From Persicaria tinctoria (Eukaryota; Streptophyta; Magnoliopsida; Caryophyllales; Polygonaceae): a DNA stretch of 64,000 nucleotides. A program made the position numbers and the translations under genes. Positions 13,036-24,593 of the stretch are shown one piece after another. The first letter of the stretch is position 1; every line of letters starts with the position of its first letter. Below the pieces are notes generated by a model. The model did not search any database. It saw only the letters and a list, made by a program, of their open reading frames with translations, and was not told the origin of the DNA. The DNA is taken from NCBI GenBank assembly GCA_037127255.1, contig JBANSL010000017.1, forward strand, positions 69,068,857-69,132,856, read 5' to 3'.

Positions 13036-13355
13036 ATACTATCAATTATCAATTATGCATGTTTAAATATTTTTATGGAATTTCCCTTGGCTATTGGAAA
13101 GGACAATCAATCCGGCTGACCGATCGATCAGTTTGGAAACCTCCTTTCAAACAAACGTACTGCACAGGTAAATTTTTTTATTTTTTTTTTGGTGAAGCTG
13201 CACAGGTAAAATTGGTTGAGCTCTTCATGACCTTGAATTGACACGAATGGCCAATTATATATTATATGATTAATGTGATTTACATACAACTCAAGATATA
13301 AGTTCTTAGACAATTCCGAAATGGTTCAACCGAAAAGGACTTATGGGTAGTACCT
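13036..13355. other. Intergenic spacer between elements
   Basis: Short AT-rich spacer with no recognised feature. Confidence 0.5.
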
Positions 13356-13699
13356 CCTAAAGGCAGGGGCGGAGCTGAGGGGGGACCCTAGGGGGTCACG
13401 TGCCCCCCCTCTCATCTGACGAACTACCTACATGTATTCTCCTCGTCGATAGATTCGTTTTGATATATAATACGTCTTAATCCGACATCTGAGTAAAAAG
13501 TTATGACTGTTTTAAAATCAAAGATATATTAATCGATCACTTTAATTTTGTTTAAATAAACTATAATGCTTTTATATTTTATGTAAATTAACATTCACAT
13601 ACTATAATTCATCTTGAGAGCTTCGAAATGAGAAGTTATACTAATCATTTCGACAATTACGCAAGTTTAAATGTTTTATATCTGGTTATATATATTAAC

Positions 13700-14096
13700 T
13701 AGGTTGTTATTCAAGCCAAACTAATCTAGTATTGTTTGATTATATTTAGCTCATTTATAAACAAGTCTAGCTCGAGTCGAACCTATATTTGAACTTGAGA
13801 TCATACTCGATTTGTTTAGTAAATGAACGAGCCTGAGCTGTCCCCCCCCCCCCCCCCCCCCCCAAAAAAAAAGTATTATGCAACTTTTACTTGTTCATGA
13901 GATAGTAACTTAAAAGAAAATTTATAAATTTTACAGAATTCGTGTTGTTTGAGTTTCAATCGAGCTGAGCTGAGCTTTGAATCGAGCATAAAAATGTGCT
14001 CATAATCAACTCATTTTGTAAATGATGCTCAAGCCGAGCTTTTATTGAGCAAAACTCGAGTCAAGTTCTAGCTACTTAGCTCACATAACAACCATA
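13700..14096. mobile_element. Nested hAT-type MITE, family member B
   Basis: It shares terminal taggttgttat / ataacaacc and an interior rich in gctcgag and cgagct words with copies at 14763-15119 and 58745-59135. The flanking 8-mers atattaac and actttaac agree at six of eight positions, as expected for an old 8-bp duplication. It is interrupted by a 22-base C tract. Confidence 0.7.
13842..13872 (+). repeat. C22-A9 homopolymer tract
   Basis: Twenty-two consecutive C residues are followed by nine A residues inside the nested MITE. The - strand could form a G-quadruplex. Length may be affected by sequencing or assembly error. Confidence 0.9.
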
Positions 14097-14399
14097 ACTT
14101 TAACTTAGTGTTTATTGTATTGCGTTTCCTATACTTATTTACTTAAGTTTTTTCAGATATTTCATTTATATATTTATATATATTTCTTTTTTTAGGCGCG
14201 AAAAAAAATGATAGCATTTTATCATAAGCTGATGACATTTTATCTTAAAATAACATCATTTATTATAGCATTACATATAATTATGTATGTCAATTTAATC
14301 CAAAACTATATCGTACATGTATGATTGTGCCCCCCTTTGAAATTTTTCTGGCTCTGGCACTGCCTAAAGGTCTTCGAATTCCGAATGACCGCTCTCTAT

Positions 14400-14660
14400 T
14401 TACCAAAATCAAGATATAGATTCTTACACTTAGAAGGTACATAAAGTTATCGTTGAGATGTAGGTTACTTGTTACATCTGGTTTAAGTCACTAGAATGGG
14501 TCATTTACGGTAAGGTGAAGCTCTATAAACTGGTTTAAACTTTTGTATTATATGGTGGCTCCTAACCTTTGTAGACTCAGTAATCCCAATATGTATTGCT
14601 CTCCACATGACCCACTGACTAATTTTACATTGTATCAGAGCCTGGTTAAGGTTGGCTCGG
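14400..14660 (+). other. Possible LTR/TRIM remnant
   Basis: The stretch ends in ttttaca followed by ttgtatcagagcc, close to the initiator-Met tRNA primer-binding site used by copia elements (tggtatcagagc, exact at 26071). No second LTR or internal region is recognisable. Confidence 0.3.
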
Positions 14661-14762
14661 CTAATTGATTTCGTGTACGTTCAAATGTAACTACACTTGA
14701 GAGAGGTGCATCGATTATGAATCAATAGAATAGGTCATTTATAAGGGTATGATATCGGTGAA

Positions 14763-15119
14763 TAGGGGTTGTTATATGAATTGAACAACTCGAACTCAAC
14801 TCGAGACAGGGATCAACTCAAAAAAAGCTCTACTCGAGCTTGTTCACTTACCTAAAGAAGTCGAGCCTGAACAAAATTTTCAGCTCGATTGAACGCTCGG
14901 CTAGTTCGTTTTAAGCTCGAATATTTTGAATTTTATGGAATTTCTAAAATTTTCTTTAAGTTACTATGCCAACATCGGCTCGTTCATTTTCTAAGCAAGC
15001 CAAATTTAATTAAAAAAAACTCATTTAAAAATTAGGCTCGACTTGGCTCGAGCTTGTTTAACAAACTTGATTTGTTTGAACATGCCAACATCGGCTCGTT
15101 CGGCTCGAATAACACCCTA
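14763..15119. mobile_element. hAT-type MITE, family member A, 357 bp
   Basis: The ends taggggttgttat and aataacaccc(ta) are inverted repeats. The flanking 8-mers tcggtgaa (14755-14762) and ccggtgaa (15120-15127) differ at one position. The interior is packed with ctcgag and ggctcg motifs and matches the two other copies. It lies 15 bases left of the copia element at 15135. Confidence 0.82.
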
Positions 15120-15134
15120 CCGGTGAAACCCTAT

Positions 15135-15279
15135 TGTAGAGTAAGGGTAAAATGGTCATTTTGACCCTTCAAATGTTTGTTAGAAGTTAGTTAGGAGAGC
15201 TCCCCTTGGTGTATAAATAAGCTCGGCTCCTCTGTACAGCATTAATCAATTCAATTCAATTGAACATTTTTTGTTCTCG
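15135..15279 (+). repeat. Left LTR of the copia element (3' end missing)
   Basis: It matches the right LTR from its first base to about 15279, including a TATA-like gtgtataaataagctcg, then diverges. The right copy continues about 35 bases further. Confidence 0.75.
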
Positions 15280-15304
15280 TTCTTCGGTGTGTTCGAGTGT
15301 TGTT

Positions 15305-18300
15305 ATGGTTGGTAGAGGCAATATTCCAATGAATCAAGGTTCTGGATCTTGTAGCGGTGGCGTCAGAGGTGGAAATGGTGTCGGAAGGGGCGTATTTGTT
15401 AGTGTCACGCCTCCAACACCTGGATCTGGCCGTGGAGCTACTGGTGTTGCAGGATTTGGTCCAAATCCGATTCAATTTGGTGAATTCGCGCAAGGTATGA
15501 ACTCTGTGCACATCAATCCACATTTTATGTCAAACTCGGATCATCCGAGAAGGCAGTTAGTATCAACTTTGTTCAATGGAACAAACTTTACTAGTTGGAG
15601 TAGAGGAGTGCGAATGGCTCTAGGCGCTAAGGCCAAATTGGGATTTATTACTGGTGCTTGCGTTAGGCCTGAGGAAGATAGTGATGAATTTGAGAAATGG
15701 AGTAGAGATGACTACATGGTTATGTGCTGGCTTATTAACTTTATGACTAGCGAAATAGGTGAACATTTCATGTATGTGCAGTCCTCAAAGGAACTATAGG
15801 ATGAGATTAGGGAACGATTTTATGAGTCGAATGATCGACTCATCTATCAATTGCGTCAAGAAATTAGCTATCTGAGACAGGAGAATCTGTTAATTTATGC
15901 TTACTATGGTAAACTCTAAAAAATTGGGATGAATTACAGTTTCTTGATCTTTTGCTTGTTTGCAATTTTGAGGGCATTAGTCATTGCAGTTGTGTGATCT
16001 TGAAAAGGATATTAGAGAGAGAAACTAAGGCCAAGATAATGCAGTTCTTGATGGGACTCAATGATGCTTATGAGCATCTTAGGAACAATGTTCTTTCTAT
16101 GGATCCCATGCCTGGTTTAAATAAAGTTTTTCAGATGGCAATGCAGATTGAAAGGCAGAAAGGGATTACTGGTTTGTAGACTGATATGAATGCCTTAGCT
16201 GTGAGCAGAAACAGTCAATCTGATAGCAATGTCTTTGCAGTGGGAAACAAATTTTTTCAAAGTAAGGCTACTGATCTGTTCAAGAGGGACTCTAAGAAAG
16301 CAAAGTATGAGATGCAATGTGATTATTGTAAAGAAAAAGGGCATACCAGGGACTACTGTTTTAAATTGGTGGGGTATCCTGAGTGGTTCAAGGGTCTTCG
16401 TGATGGAGATGTTCAGAAGGCAAGTTCAAGCAGGTTTGCTGCCAATGCTGAAGGCCAACAGATGGAGTTACAGTTTGACAATCCTCTTGAGACTGATGGA
16501 ATGAAACCTGACCATAGCATGGTGAATGCTATATTTCAGGAAATTGTCAAGATGATGAAAGGCAAAGCTCAGATGGATGGAGCTGACAGTTCAGTCAATC
16601 ATGCCTTTGTGAATTTTGCAGGTAACATGAGCTTTTCATTTCTTGTTGGAAATAACAAGGCAGATAAGTGGTCTTGGATTGTAGACTCAGGAGCTACGTA
16701 CTGATCACATAACTTTTGATAAGAGTGTGTTTTCTGATTTACACACTTTGGATAGATTAGTATCTCTTGGCTTACCTAATGTGACATCCTTCTTGGTTAA
16801 GGAATCAGGGACTGTTGTTATTTCTGATGATTTGAGTCTGAGTAATGTGTTGTTTGTGCCACAATTTCAGCATAATATGATGTCAATGTCCAAATTGTTA
16901 AGTGATAAGAAATGGAATTTTAGTTTTAATCCAATCTCCTGCATATTGCAGGACCTTACAACTAAATGCATAGTTGTAAAAGGAGTTGAAGATGGTGGTC
17001 TATACTACTTGAAGGCCATACCTATTGACAGTGGAGTGCAGAATAGGAGTTGTCTTCAAGATGGAAGTTGTGTCTCTTCTTTGAATAAAGATCTTAGGAG
17101 AGTTTGTAATAAAGTTGAGTGTCTAGACCTGATTCATGCCATATTTGGGCATCTTTCTATTGCCAAGATGAAACATTTGGATATTTGTAAGGGTTGTGAT
17201 TTCAGTACATTTCATTGTGATTCTTGTGATATGACTAAGTATCACAAGTTACAGTTTTCTCAAAGTGATTCTCTTGCATATTCTGTCTTCAAATTAGTCC
17301 ATATGGATGTTTGGGGGCCTTATAAAGAGAAGGCTTTGTGTGGTGCAAAGTATTTCCTTACCATATTAGATGATCATTCTCGGGAAACTTGGGTGTACTT
17401 GATATAGGATAAGACTTAAGTGTATTGAATGATAGCTGCTTTTGTGAATATGGTTAGAAATCAGTTCAATGCTACATTCAAAGTGGTTAGAACTGATAAT
17501 GGCACTGAATTCACACAAAGGGTGTGTGCTACTTTGTTTGAACAAAATGGCATTATTCACCAGAGATCAGCTCCGGGTGTGTCTGAGCAAAATGGAAGAG
17601 TAGAGAGGAAACATCGTCATTTAATTGAAACAACTTGTTCTATTAGACACTTTGCTGGTCTTCCTATCAAGTTTTGGGGTGAGCATGTGCTTAGTGCAAC
17701 TTGCATAGTCAATAAAATGCCATCTGCAGTGTTGAATTGGAAATCTCCATTTGAAGTTTTGTATGGAAGGTTGCCTTCTGTAGAGAATTTGAAAATTGTG
17801 GGTTGTTTGTGTTATGCCTATCAACCTAATGATTTGAGGAACAAGTTAGGTACTAAGGCAAGGAGGTGTATTTTTCTTGGATACCCTCGTGATCAGAAGG
17901 CTTTCAAGGTATTTGACATTGACAGAAATGTCATTTTGATAAGTAGACATGTGAAATTTCAAGAAACTGTTTTTCCTTACAAGGTTGTTCAGACATCTGA
18001 GGTTTCCATTGGTACTCACTTTAAGTTACCTTTGGCCAATCCTGCTTCTACTGAGGTATCAATTCCCTTGATACAGTTACATCAAGATTTGTTGGGTCAA
18101 CCCTCTAACCCTCGTAGAAATATGAGTGAATCTCAATCTTCGGTCGTCATGATAATGAAGTGATAAGTGATAATGTATCCAGGCCTAGTACAGTTGATAT
18201 TCAGGATGAAAGGGTTGATGAGATCAGATCTAGTCCAGTGCTAGAACAAAGAGTAGATCTGCCTTCTGAGAGAACTATTCATCGACCACAGAGATTGCTT

Positions 18301-19970
18301 GAGTACATTCGTCATGATTTTCCTACTAGAGTTGAATCACATTCACAATCATTCTCTGTATTCTCAGTTTAACATCTAGCTCATCTTTCTTCTGCTTATG
18401 TGCATTCCTTAGTAAATGTATGTGCTATTTTTGAGCCATGCACTTACAATCAAGCTAAGGATGATCAGAATTGGCAATTGGCTATGAAGGCAGAAATTGA
18501 TGTATTGGAAAGCAATCACACTTGGTATATTACTGATCTGCCTGCTGGTGCAAAGGCTATTGGATCACGTTAGATTTATAAGATCAAATAAAATCCTACT
18601 AGTGAAGTTGACAGATTCAAGGCAAGATTAGTGGAAAAAGGATACAATCAAGTAAAGGATAAAGACTATAAACAGACCTTCTCTCCAGTTGCTAAGATGT
18701 CCACTGTCCGGATTGTGCTTGCTTTAGCTGCAGCAAAAGGGTAGAAACTTCACCAACTTGATGCCAATAATGCTTTCCTGCATGGTTACCTTGATGAAGA
18801 GGTTTATATGCTTTCCCCCTTAGGCTACACTAAGGCAGTTCCAGGACAGGTATGCAGGCTACATAGATCCTTATATGGCTTAAAGTAGGACAGTAGACAA
18901 TGGAATTTAGAGCTTACTAAATTCCTTGGTAAGCTTGGGTTTGTGCAGTCTTTGAATGATTATTCCTTATTCACCAAATCAGTTGGTAATTCCTTCATAG
19001 TTGCCTTGATCTATGTTGATGATATGTTGCTCATGGGTAATGACAGTGCTGAGATTGTTGCTACTAAGACAGCTTTGGACAAGGAGTTCACTATTAAGGA
19101 CCTTGGCCTTGCATGATATTTCTTAGGAATGGAAATATCTAGATAATCAAGTGGCATCCTACTCAACCAAAGAAAGTATATTCTAGATATACTTAAGGAT
19201 GCAAACATGCTAGAATGCAAGATTGCTTCATTTCCAATGCAGAGAAGTGCCAAATTATCATCGTTTGACGGAGAACCTCTCTCTAATCCTGAGATGTATA
19301 GATGGTTAGTAGGTCGTCTGCTCTATTTGACTTTCACTAGGCCAAACATTTCATTCACAGTGCAACGACTTAGTCAATTCCTAGAGTGCCCACATCAACC
19401 CCATTGGAATGCAACCTTATACCTTCTTCGATACTTGAAAGGTAGCTTTAATGTTGCCCTCTCATACCTTGCTATCTCAGACCTCAGGTTGACTGCTTTC
19501 AGTGATGCTGATTGGGGTAATTGCCCTAATTCTGATAGATCTTTATCTGGTTACTGTGTATTTTTGGGAGGAGCTCTTGTTTCTTGGAAATCTAAGAAAC
19601 AGAAGGTGGTTTCAAAGTCATCTGTTGAAAGTGAATATATGAGTATGTCCTATACTACCAGTGAGCTCATTTGGGTGCAGGGGTTGCTGTCTGATCTGCA
19701 TATTGATATCTCCTTGCCAGTTACATTGTTTTGTGATAACAAGGCAACACAAAGCTTAGCCTCCAATCCAGTTTTTCATGAGCAAACCAAACATGTCTAG
19801 ATAGATTGTCACTTCATCAAGGAGCTTATTCAACAAGATTTTTTCACCACTGCTCATGTTTCTACTCAATTGCAAATGGCTGATGTCATGACTAAAGCTC
19901 TTGGTGCTCACCAACATCATAGTCTATGTGCCAGGCTTGGTCTTGTGCATCCTTCCACAAGTCCAACTTG
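15305..19970 (+). pseudogene. Copia gag-pol polyprotein, multiply broken
   Basis: Domains in order: gag (about 15540-16180, FNGTNFTSWSRG); CCHC zinc knuckle CDYCKEKGHTRDYC near 16315; protease WIVDSGA near 16675; GAG-pre-integrase with a partial HHCC (HCDSCDMTK) near 17215; integrase with VHMDVWGPY, VRTDNGTEF and NGRVERKHRH (the D, D, E residues); reverse transcriptase with RLVEKGYNQ and YVDD near 19013; RNase H with SDADWGNC and SKSSVESEYMSM. In-frame stops follow SSKEL (15797), VYLI (17405), IYKIK (about 18590), LYGLK (about 18886) and others, and there are frameshifts near 16700 and 18160. The protein cannot be made. The start is the ATG at 15305; the open frame extends upstream to a TTG only. 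Confidence 0.9.
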
Positions 19971-19977
19971 AGGGGTA

Positions 19978-20157
19978 TGTAAAGTAAGGGTAAAATGGTC
20001 ATTTTGACCCTTCAAATGTTTGTTAGAAGTTAGTTAAGAGAGCTCCCCTTGGTGTATAAATAAGCTCGACTCCTCTGTATAGAATTAATCAATTTAGTTC
20101 AATTGAACATTTTCTGTTTTCTTCCATTTGCTTCCTCTCTCGATTCCATTCTTGAAA
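19978..20157 (+). repeat. Right LTR of the copia element
   Basis: This is a 180 bp copy with the TATA-like tgtataaataagctcg. The end is set by the cctat target duplication. The final bases are not the usual CA, so the boundary could be off by a few bases. Confidence 0.7.
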
Positions 20158-20214
20158 CCTATATATATTGTTTTAATTTCAACCAAATCATTTTCTAAAA
20201 TTAGATATCATTTC

Positions 20215-20412
20215 AAGAAAAATGATTTTGTGGAAAGGATGGGGATGTGAAATATGACACATCCCACATTGATTAAATGATGAATCCAAGCCTTGCATAT
20301 AAGCAGGTGAGCTACCCCACCTAACACCAATTGGATTTAGGATGGAACCCCACTCGGCTTGGTTAGCGCGTGTGCGCGAGGGCATGATGTGACCCCCCAT
20401 GTCATATGACCC
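20215..20412 (-). repeat. Dispersed repeat shared with P450 intron 3
   Basis: Its reverse complement aligns with 39066-39265. Shared words include gtgggtcata, gagtggggttccatc, ccaattg, ggtttggattca-like ggcttggattca, and aatcaatgt. It resembles the high-copy LTR/TRIM-type repeats that carry ATCCCACATTG boxes, but I see no ends. Confidence 0.6.
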
Positions 20413-20489
20413 ACTGTGATTTAACAGATTTCCCCACCGATTTTTTTGCCATCACGTACCACCATGTCATTTCACCAATTTAATATCAG

Positions 20490-22190
20490 GGTTTTTTTTT
20501 TAGAAAATTTGCCCAACGGGCCTTTTTTTTTAGCCTTTATTAAGGGAGTGTCCTCCAAGCCCAGCAAATTAGGTTTTTATCCACCTCTAATTTTTCTGGA
20601 CAAAATTGCCCCTGAGATCTAAACCTAATCTCAGAGATTTCTCGCTCTCTTCCTCGCGTTTCAGCAAGACCTTGGCGACTCCTTCTTTCGCTCTCTTCCT
20701 CGCCCTTCATTCCTTGGCCTCGTTCTTTCTCTCTTTCGGTTTGCTGCACCATCAATGGTGGAACCTCCTCCTTCTCTCGCTCTCGTTCCTCCTCTCCGAC
20801 GGCAAGCCTCTGCCTTGCTGCACCATCGTCGCGCCGAAGGAGCGAACTCCGATTCAATGGTGGAACTCCGAGGCATCCTTGCATCTAATTAGGGAACTCG
20901 ATGCTTATGGGAGAGAGTTCGCCGAGGAGGTGCGACTCCGATTCAATGGTGGAACTCTAAATCCACGATCGTTATCACCAGTGGCGATCTCTGCTTCCGA
21001 TTTTAGCGGCTGCTGCGACCTCGACAATGGATCTGTTCCCCGTTCGCGCGTTTTCGACGACGACATATCTGTTCCCCGACCTCAACGGCGATCTGCGACC
21101 TTGACTGTGTCGCCGAGAGAGTGCTCATGGGATCGAAGGCTCCAATCGAAGGCGTCCGTGCGCGTCTCCAACAGATCCATGGCTTTTTTTTGTAGTGGAA
21201 ACTGGAGCCTAAGTCTCCAACAGATCCATGGCTTTACAGTGTTGTTGGGATCGAAACACCTTCGATCCAAGCTTTTATAGTGCTGCGATCTGCTGCGCGT
21301 TTCTTCTCCGGGAAAGAGCAGACACCATGCGACAATATTGTAAGAGTCGGCCATGGATGGGGTTTGTAATTGCTGAAATTTGACTATACAAACCAAAAAT
21401 CAATCCTCAATTTGTTTCTTTTCGTATCAATTTGTTTGCAATTGTTCCTTGATTGCCTTCGCCTTAGATGGAGGCGATTTGATTTTGTCAATAAAGATCT
21501 CTTCCTCCCGTTCTTGCTGAAATCTCTTCATTTGTGATGAAATCTCTTAATTGTAGCTGAAATTGTACATTGGTTGCTGATTGAAAATCTTGAAAGCTAC
21601 GAAGTATATACTTTCAGTCACAGGCAAAATAACTTTTGGTAGGGAGATTAATGGTTGCTTAGTTGCATTTTATCAACGAAAGTATAAGAAGGCATGACTT
21701 AATAACCATTTCAGTAGCGTCAGCAATAACCATTTCAGCGGTGTCAACAATAACCATTTCAGCGGTGTCAGTAATAACCATTTCAGCATCAGCAACGTTG
21801 CTGAAATCGGGGTTTAAGCATCAACAACGTTGCTGAAATTGGATTTTTAGCATCAACAACATTGCTAAAATCGGGGTTTCAGCATCAGCAACGTTGCTGA
21901 AATCGGGGTTTCAGCATCAGCAACTTCGGGTTCAGTAGTTTCAGCAACGCGGAAAAAAAAACTCAATTTCAGCAAAAAAAAACTCAATCTCGCGGAAAAA
22001 AAACTCAATTTCAGCAACTTCGGTTTCAGCAGTTTCAGCAACGCGGAAAAAAAAAACTCAATTTCGCGAAAAAAATAAATCAATTTCAGCAACTTCGTTT
22101 CAGCAGTGGGTGGACATTTTGCTAATATGGAGAGGGTGGTGGACATTTTCCTAATAAAACCCAAAATTTTAGACATCCTAGTAATCACCT
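20490..22190. mobile_element. Putative MULE-like non-autonomous element with GC-rich cargo
   Basis: The right end, read inward, is ggtgattactaggatgtc, then ttgggttttattagg and aaaatgtccacc. The left end has tagcctttattaagg and gagtgtcctcc at the matching place, suggesting imperfect long inverted repeats. Inside is a GC-rich block (20590-21300) in which gattcaatggtggaactc-like units recur three times, then palindromic tandem repeats. I see no transposase and no clear 9-bp duplication, so the class is tentative. Confidence 0.45.
21715..22110 (+). repeat. Palindromic tandem repeat block
   Basis: Several units carry ttcagcatcagcaacgttgc and the perfect palindrome cagcaacgttgctg, often followed by aaatcggggttt. 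Before them are three or four units of aataaccatttcagcggtgt. After them are units of ttcagcaacttcgg with A-rich spacers. Unit lengths vary from about 30 to 46 bases. This is a degenerate subterminal-type array, not a CRISPR. Confidence 0.8.
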
Positions 22191-23431
22191 TTTTTTTTGC
22201 GATATTTTTATGAGGAAAAGTGAAATTCTACTACCCACCCCTCGGCAAAAAAAAAAAAAAAAATTCAAACATTGATGCCCCTAATTGAAAATTTCCAATT
22301 CAATTTGTTTTTTCCATTTAAAAGTTTAAGATATAGACTTAAACATGAGGATTATATACAAGTTTATAGTTAGAAATAACGTTTTTCCTAAATTAAAAAG
22401 ACATGAATTTTGAACCCAATGATTCATTTAATGGAGATCGAGACACAAAATGTTGTGAAAAATCCTGAAAGGTTCTAATTATACTACAAAATTGAGAATC
22501 AAACTATAGTTCAATTCAAATAAAGTGCAAATTTAAACTTTTTTTTTTTTCAATCAATCAATTCTAAAATCGTTCAATTTTGTCCGAATTTACTAGAAAT
22601 TAAACTAACAATTCATTTAGCAGAGAAATCAAATATACATGACCTTAAAAAGCTTTGATGGTATATTTGGGGTTATGTTTACTATTTTTGCTAATATTAA
22701 TACCTATGACAAAACTTTCATGTCCCGATATGCCCTTGCAAGTCGTCACTACCCCGGCCTTTGGGGTGACACATTTGTTTTTTAAAGCAAGATAAGAATT
22801 CAGTTTTCTAGACAAGTCTAGAAAAATCAAGAGACCGAACAAGCCGATAGATGGACTAACAATCATATACAACCAAATTAAAAATAGAAGCAAATGAAAG
22901 TATTTGTGCAATGAGCAATATTGGTTTGTCTAGTGGAAAATGAATTATCGTTGAGATATGGGTTTGAATGTCTGTTAAGATATGAAAAGACAAGTGTTTC
23001 ACATCAAAAGTATAAGTTTAACATACCTTGTATATAAGTTGGTAGACCATACCCAGCTTGTATGCTAGACTATTAGCGCATATGCGTTTGTATATGCGAC
23101 CCTAATAATTGATTTGAGTTAAAGTTTGATAACATCTAATGTAAAGACATTCTTGCATTGCTTATAAACCACTAGAATGGTCCACTCTTAAAAGTATAGG
23201 TTAAAAAAACCCTAAAGATTTAGGGAAAAAATAGATTCCATTTCTAGATGATCTTATATAATGGATTTGCTCCTTCCAATTCATTGACAACTTATTTATT
23301 TAGTGAGATTAATTTGTGAAGAGGCATCACTTATATTCTCCAAACAACCCAAAAAAAGGAAGTGAAGGTGGGAATGTTTGCAAATTGCTCTGCACAATAC
23401 TTTTTTCCTTCACCTTCTCTGTACATTTTTA
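22191..23431. other. Intergenic AT-rich DNA
   Basis: No gene recognised. The stretch 22930-23190 resembles dispersed LTR-type repeats (a gcgcatatgcg word similar to gcgcacatgcgc in the repeat near 39110), without definable ends. Confidence 0.45.
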
Positions 23432-24398
23432 GAGCATGAGCAACCATGAGTTTTACTTACTTTAAGGTTACTAAAAGAGTAAAAGGTAAGTCCATGGTTG
23501 TGGCCTTTACCTTAAGGTAAGAGGTGGGAAGGAGTTATCTTGGTAGAGAGAGAGGTAACCTCTTCGATCCCGTTTCTAATTTTTTTTTTTATTTTTATGA
23601 TAAAGTAGGATGATATCTTTTCCATTTAGATTTATTAGTTGTAATAGGATTTAAAATGAAATAAAAATATATTTGTATTTCATTATTTTTTAAAATAAAA
23701 TATCTCATTGGTTTAATTTTATTTTTTTCTATAATTTGAGCATAATTTTACCCTATATATACCCTCATCTTGATCTATTGTAGTTGCACCTATTTTCTTA
23801 TCATGGATCACAATAATCAAATACTCCACTCATTTCAAATATGCCTTTTGATCCAAATCTTCTAAAAAATCCTCAATTTCAAGTCATGTTACAAATGCTT
23901 AACAATTCTTCAACACCCGAATATCCAAATTATACCCCACATAATCCTACCAATGTGTACAATCCTCTTTTTTTTTTCCAAACCAACAACATTAGTAGAA
24001 TTATCCTTTGTGAAAACTCATATGAATTTGAAGAATGATTTGGTTGAGCACTTGTGGAACCAATTTCAAGACTATGATCCAAATTTATAGGTAGTTCGAT
24101 TAGTATTTACGTATGTTATAATATTTTTAACTTTTTTTATTTTAATCTAGATGTAATAAAATATATTTATATTAACTACTTTCTATTTTTATTTATTTAT
24201 AAAATTATAAATAAAAATAATTCACAATAATACATGATGATACACATATAATAAAGGGAAAGATATAAATGAAAAGAAAAAGTGAAAATAAATTTTAAAA
24301 GAGATAAAAGAGATTTCTCATTGTTGTAGAGAAAACCTTTTAGAAAGAGGCAGAAAAAATGAAAAGGGGAAAGAAGTTACCCATGGTTGCGGATGGTC
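23432..24398 (+). mobile_element. PIF/Harbinger deletion derivative, 967 bp
   Basis: TTA flanks both ends (23429-23431 and 24399-24401). The ends are inverted: gagcatgagcaaccatgag on the left, and gaccatccgcaaccatggg as the reverse complement of the right. Inside, two coding remnants remain. One starts MDHNNQI near 23801 and continues in a shifted frame as FDPNLLKNPQFQVMLQML. The other ends in MNLKNDLVEHLWNQF near 24040, like the C-terminus of Harbinger transposases (LxxDLVEHLW). The catalytic middle is deleted. Confidence 0.78.
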
Positions 24399-24401
24399 TT
24401 A

Positions 24402-24560
24402 ATTCTTACATTACAAAACCCTAAAAAAAAACTCAAAAGTTCAACCGATAATATTCTACAACCAACTATTCTAGTTTTTTTAAATCAATGAAATGGATTC
24501 GTATAGATCATAGTTATTATTAGCTTAAATGTAAAGCAAAGCCTTACCATATATATGCTC

Positions 24561-24593
<33 letters not shown>

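Larger units (their letters stand above)
13364..14362. mobile_element. Non-autonomous hAT element, 999 bp, 8 bp TSD
   Basis: The left end is caggggcggagc and the right end reads, in reverse complement, cagtgccagagcc; these are the CAGGGGCGGAGC-type inverted ends of the hAT superfamily. A perfect 8-bp target duplication, cctaaagg, lies at 13356-13363 and 14363-14370. There is no transposase. A smaller hAT-type MITE (13700-14096) sits inside, so this element is the older host of a nested insertion. Confidence 0.85.
15135..20157 (+). mobile_element. Degenerate Ty1/copia LTR retrotransposon
   Basis: Both LTRs begin tgta(g/a)agtaagggtaaaatgg, and the right one is preceded by a purine tract (acttgagggg). 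The 5-mer cctat flanks the element at 15130-15134 and 20158-20162. Between the LTRs the copia order gag, protease, integrase, reverse transcriptase, RNase H is present but broken by many stops and frameshifts. No primer-binding site is visible after the left LTR, which appears to lack its 3' part, so the element is dead. The LTRs differ at roughly nine of 140 comparable positions by my count. Confidence 0.88.

Noticed and set aside
14632..14644. A primer-binding-site-like ttgtatcagagcc
   Set aside because: One base differs from the usual copia site, and no LTR pair or internal region could be found around it, so no element is called.
20606..21280. A 224-codon open frame on the + strand
   Set aside because: It lies in a GC-rich block with long frames on both strands, has no domain and contains repeated segments. 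It is more likely cargo or body of a MULE-like element.
21715..22110. Regularly spaced repeats that could be mistaken for a CRISPR array
   Set aside because: Units vary in length, spacers are repeated or A-rich and not unique, no cas genes occur, and the genome is a plant.
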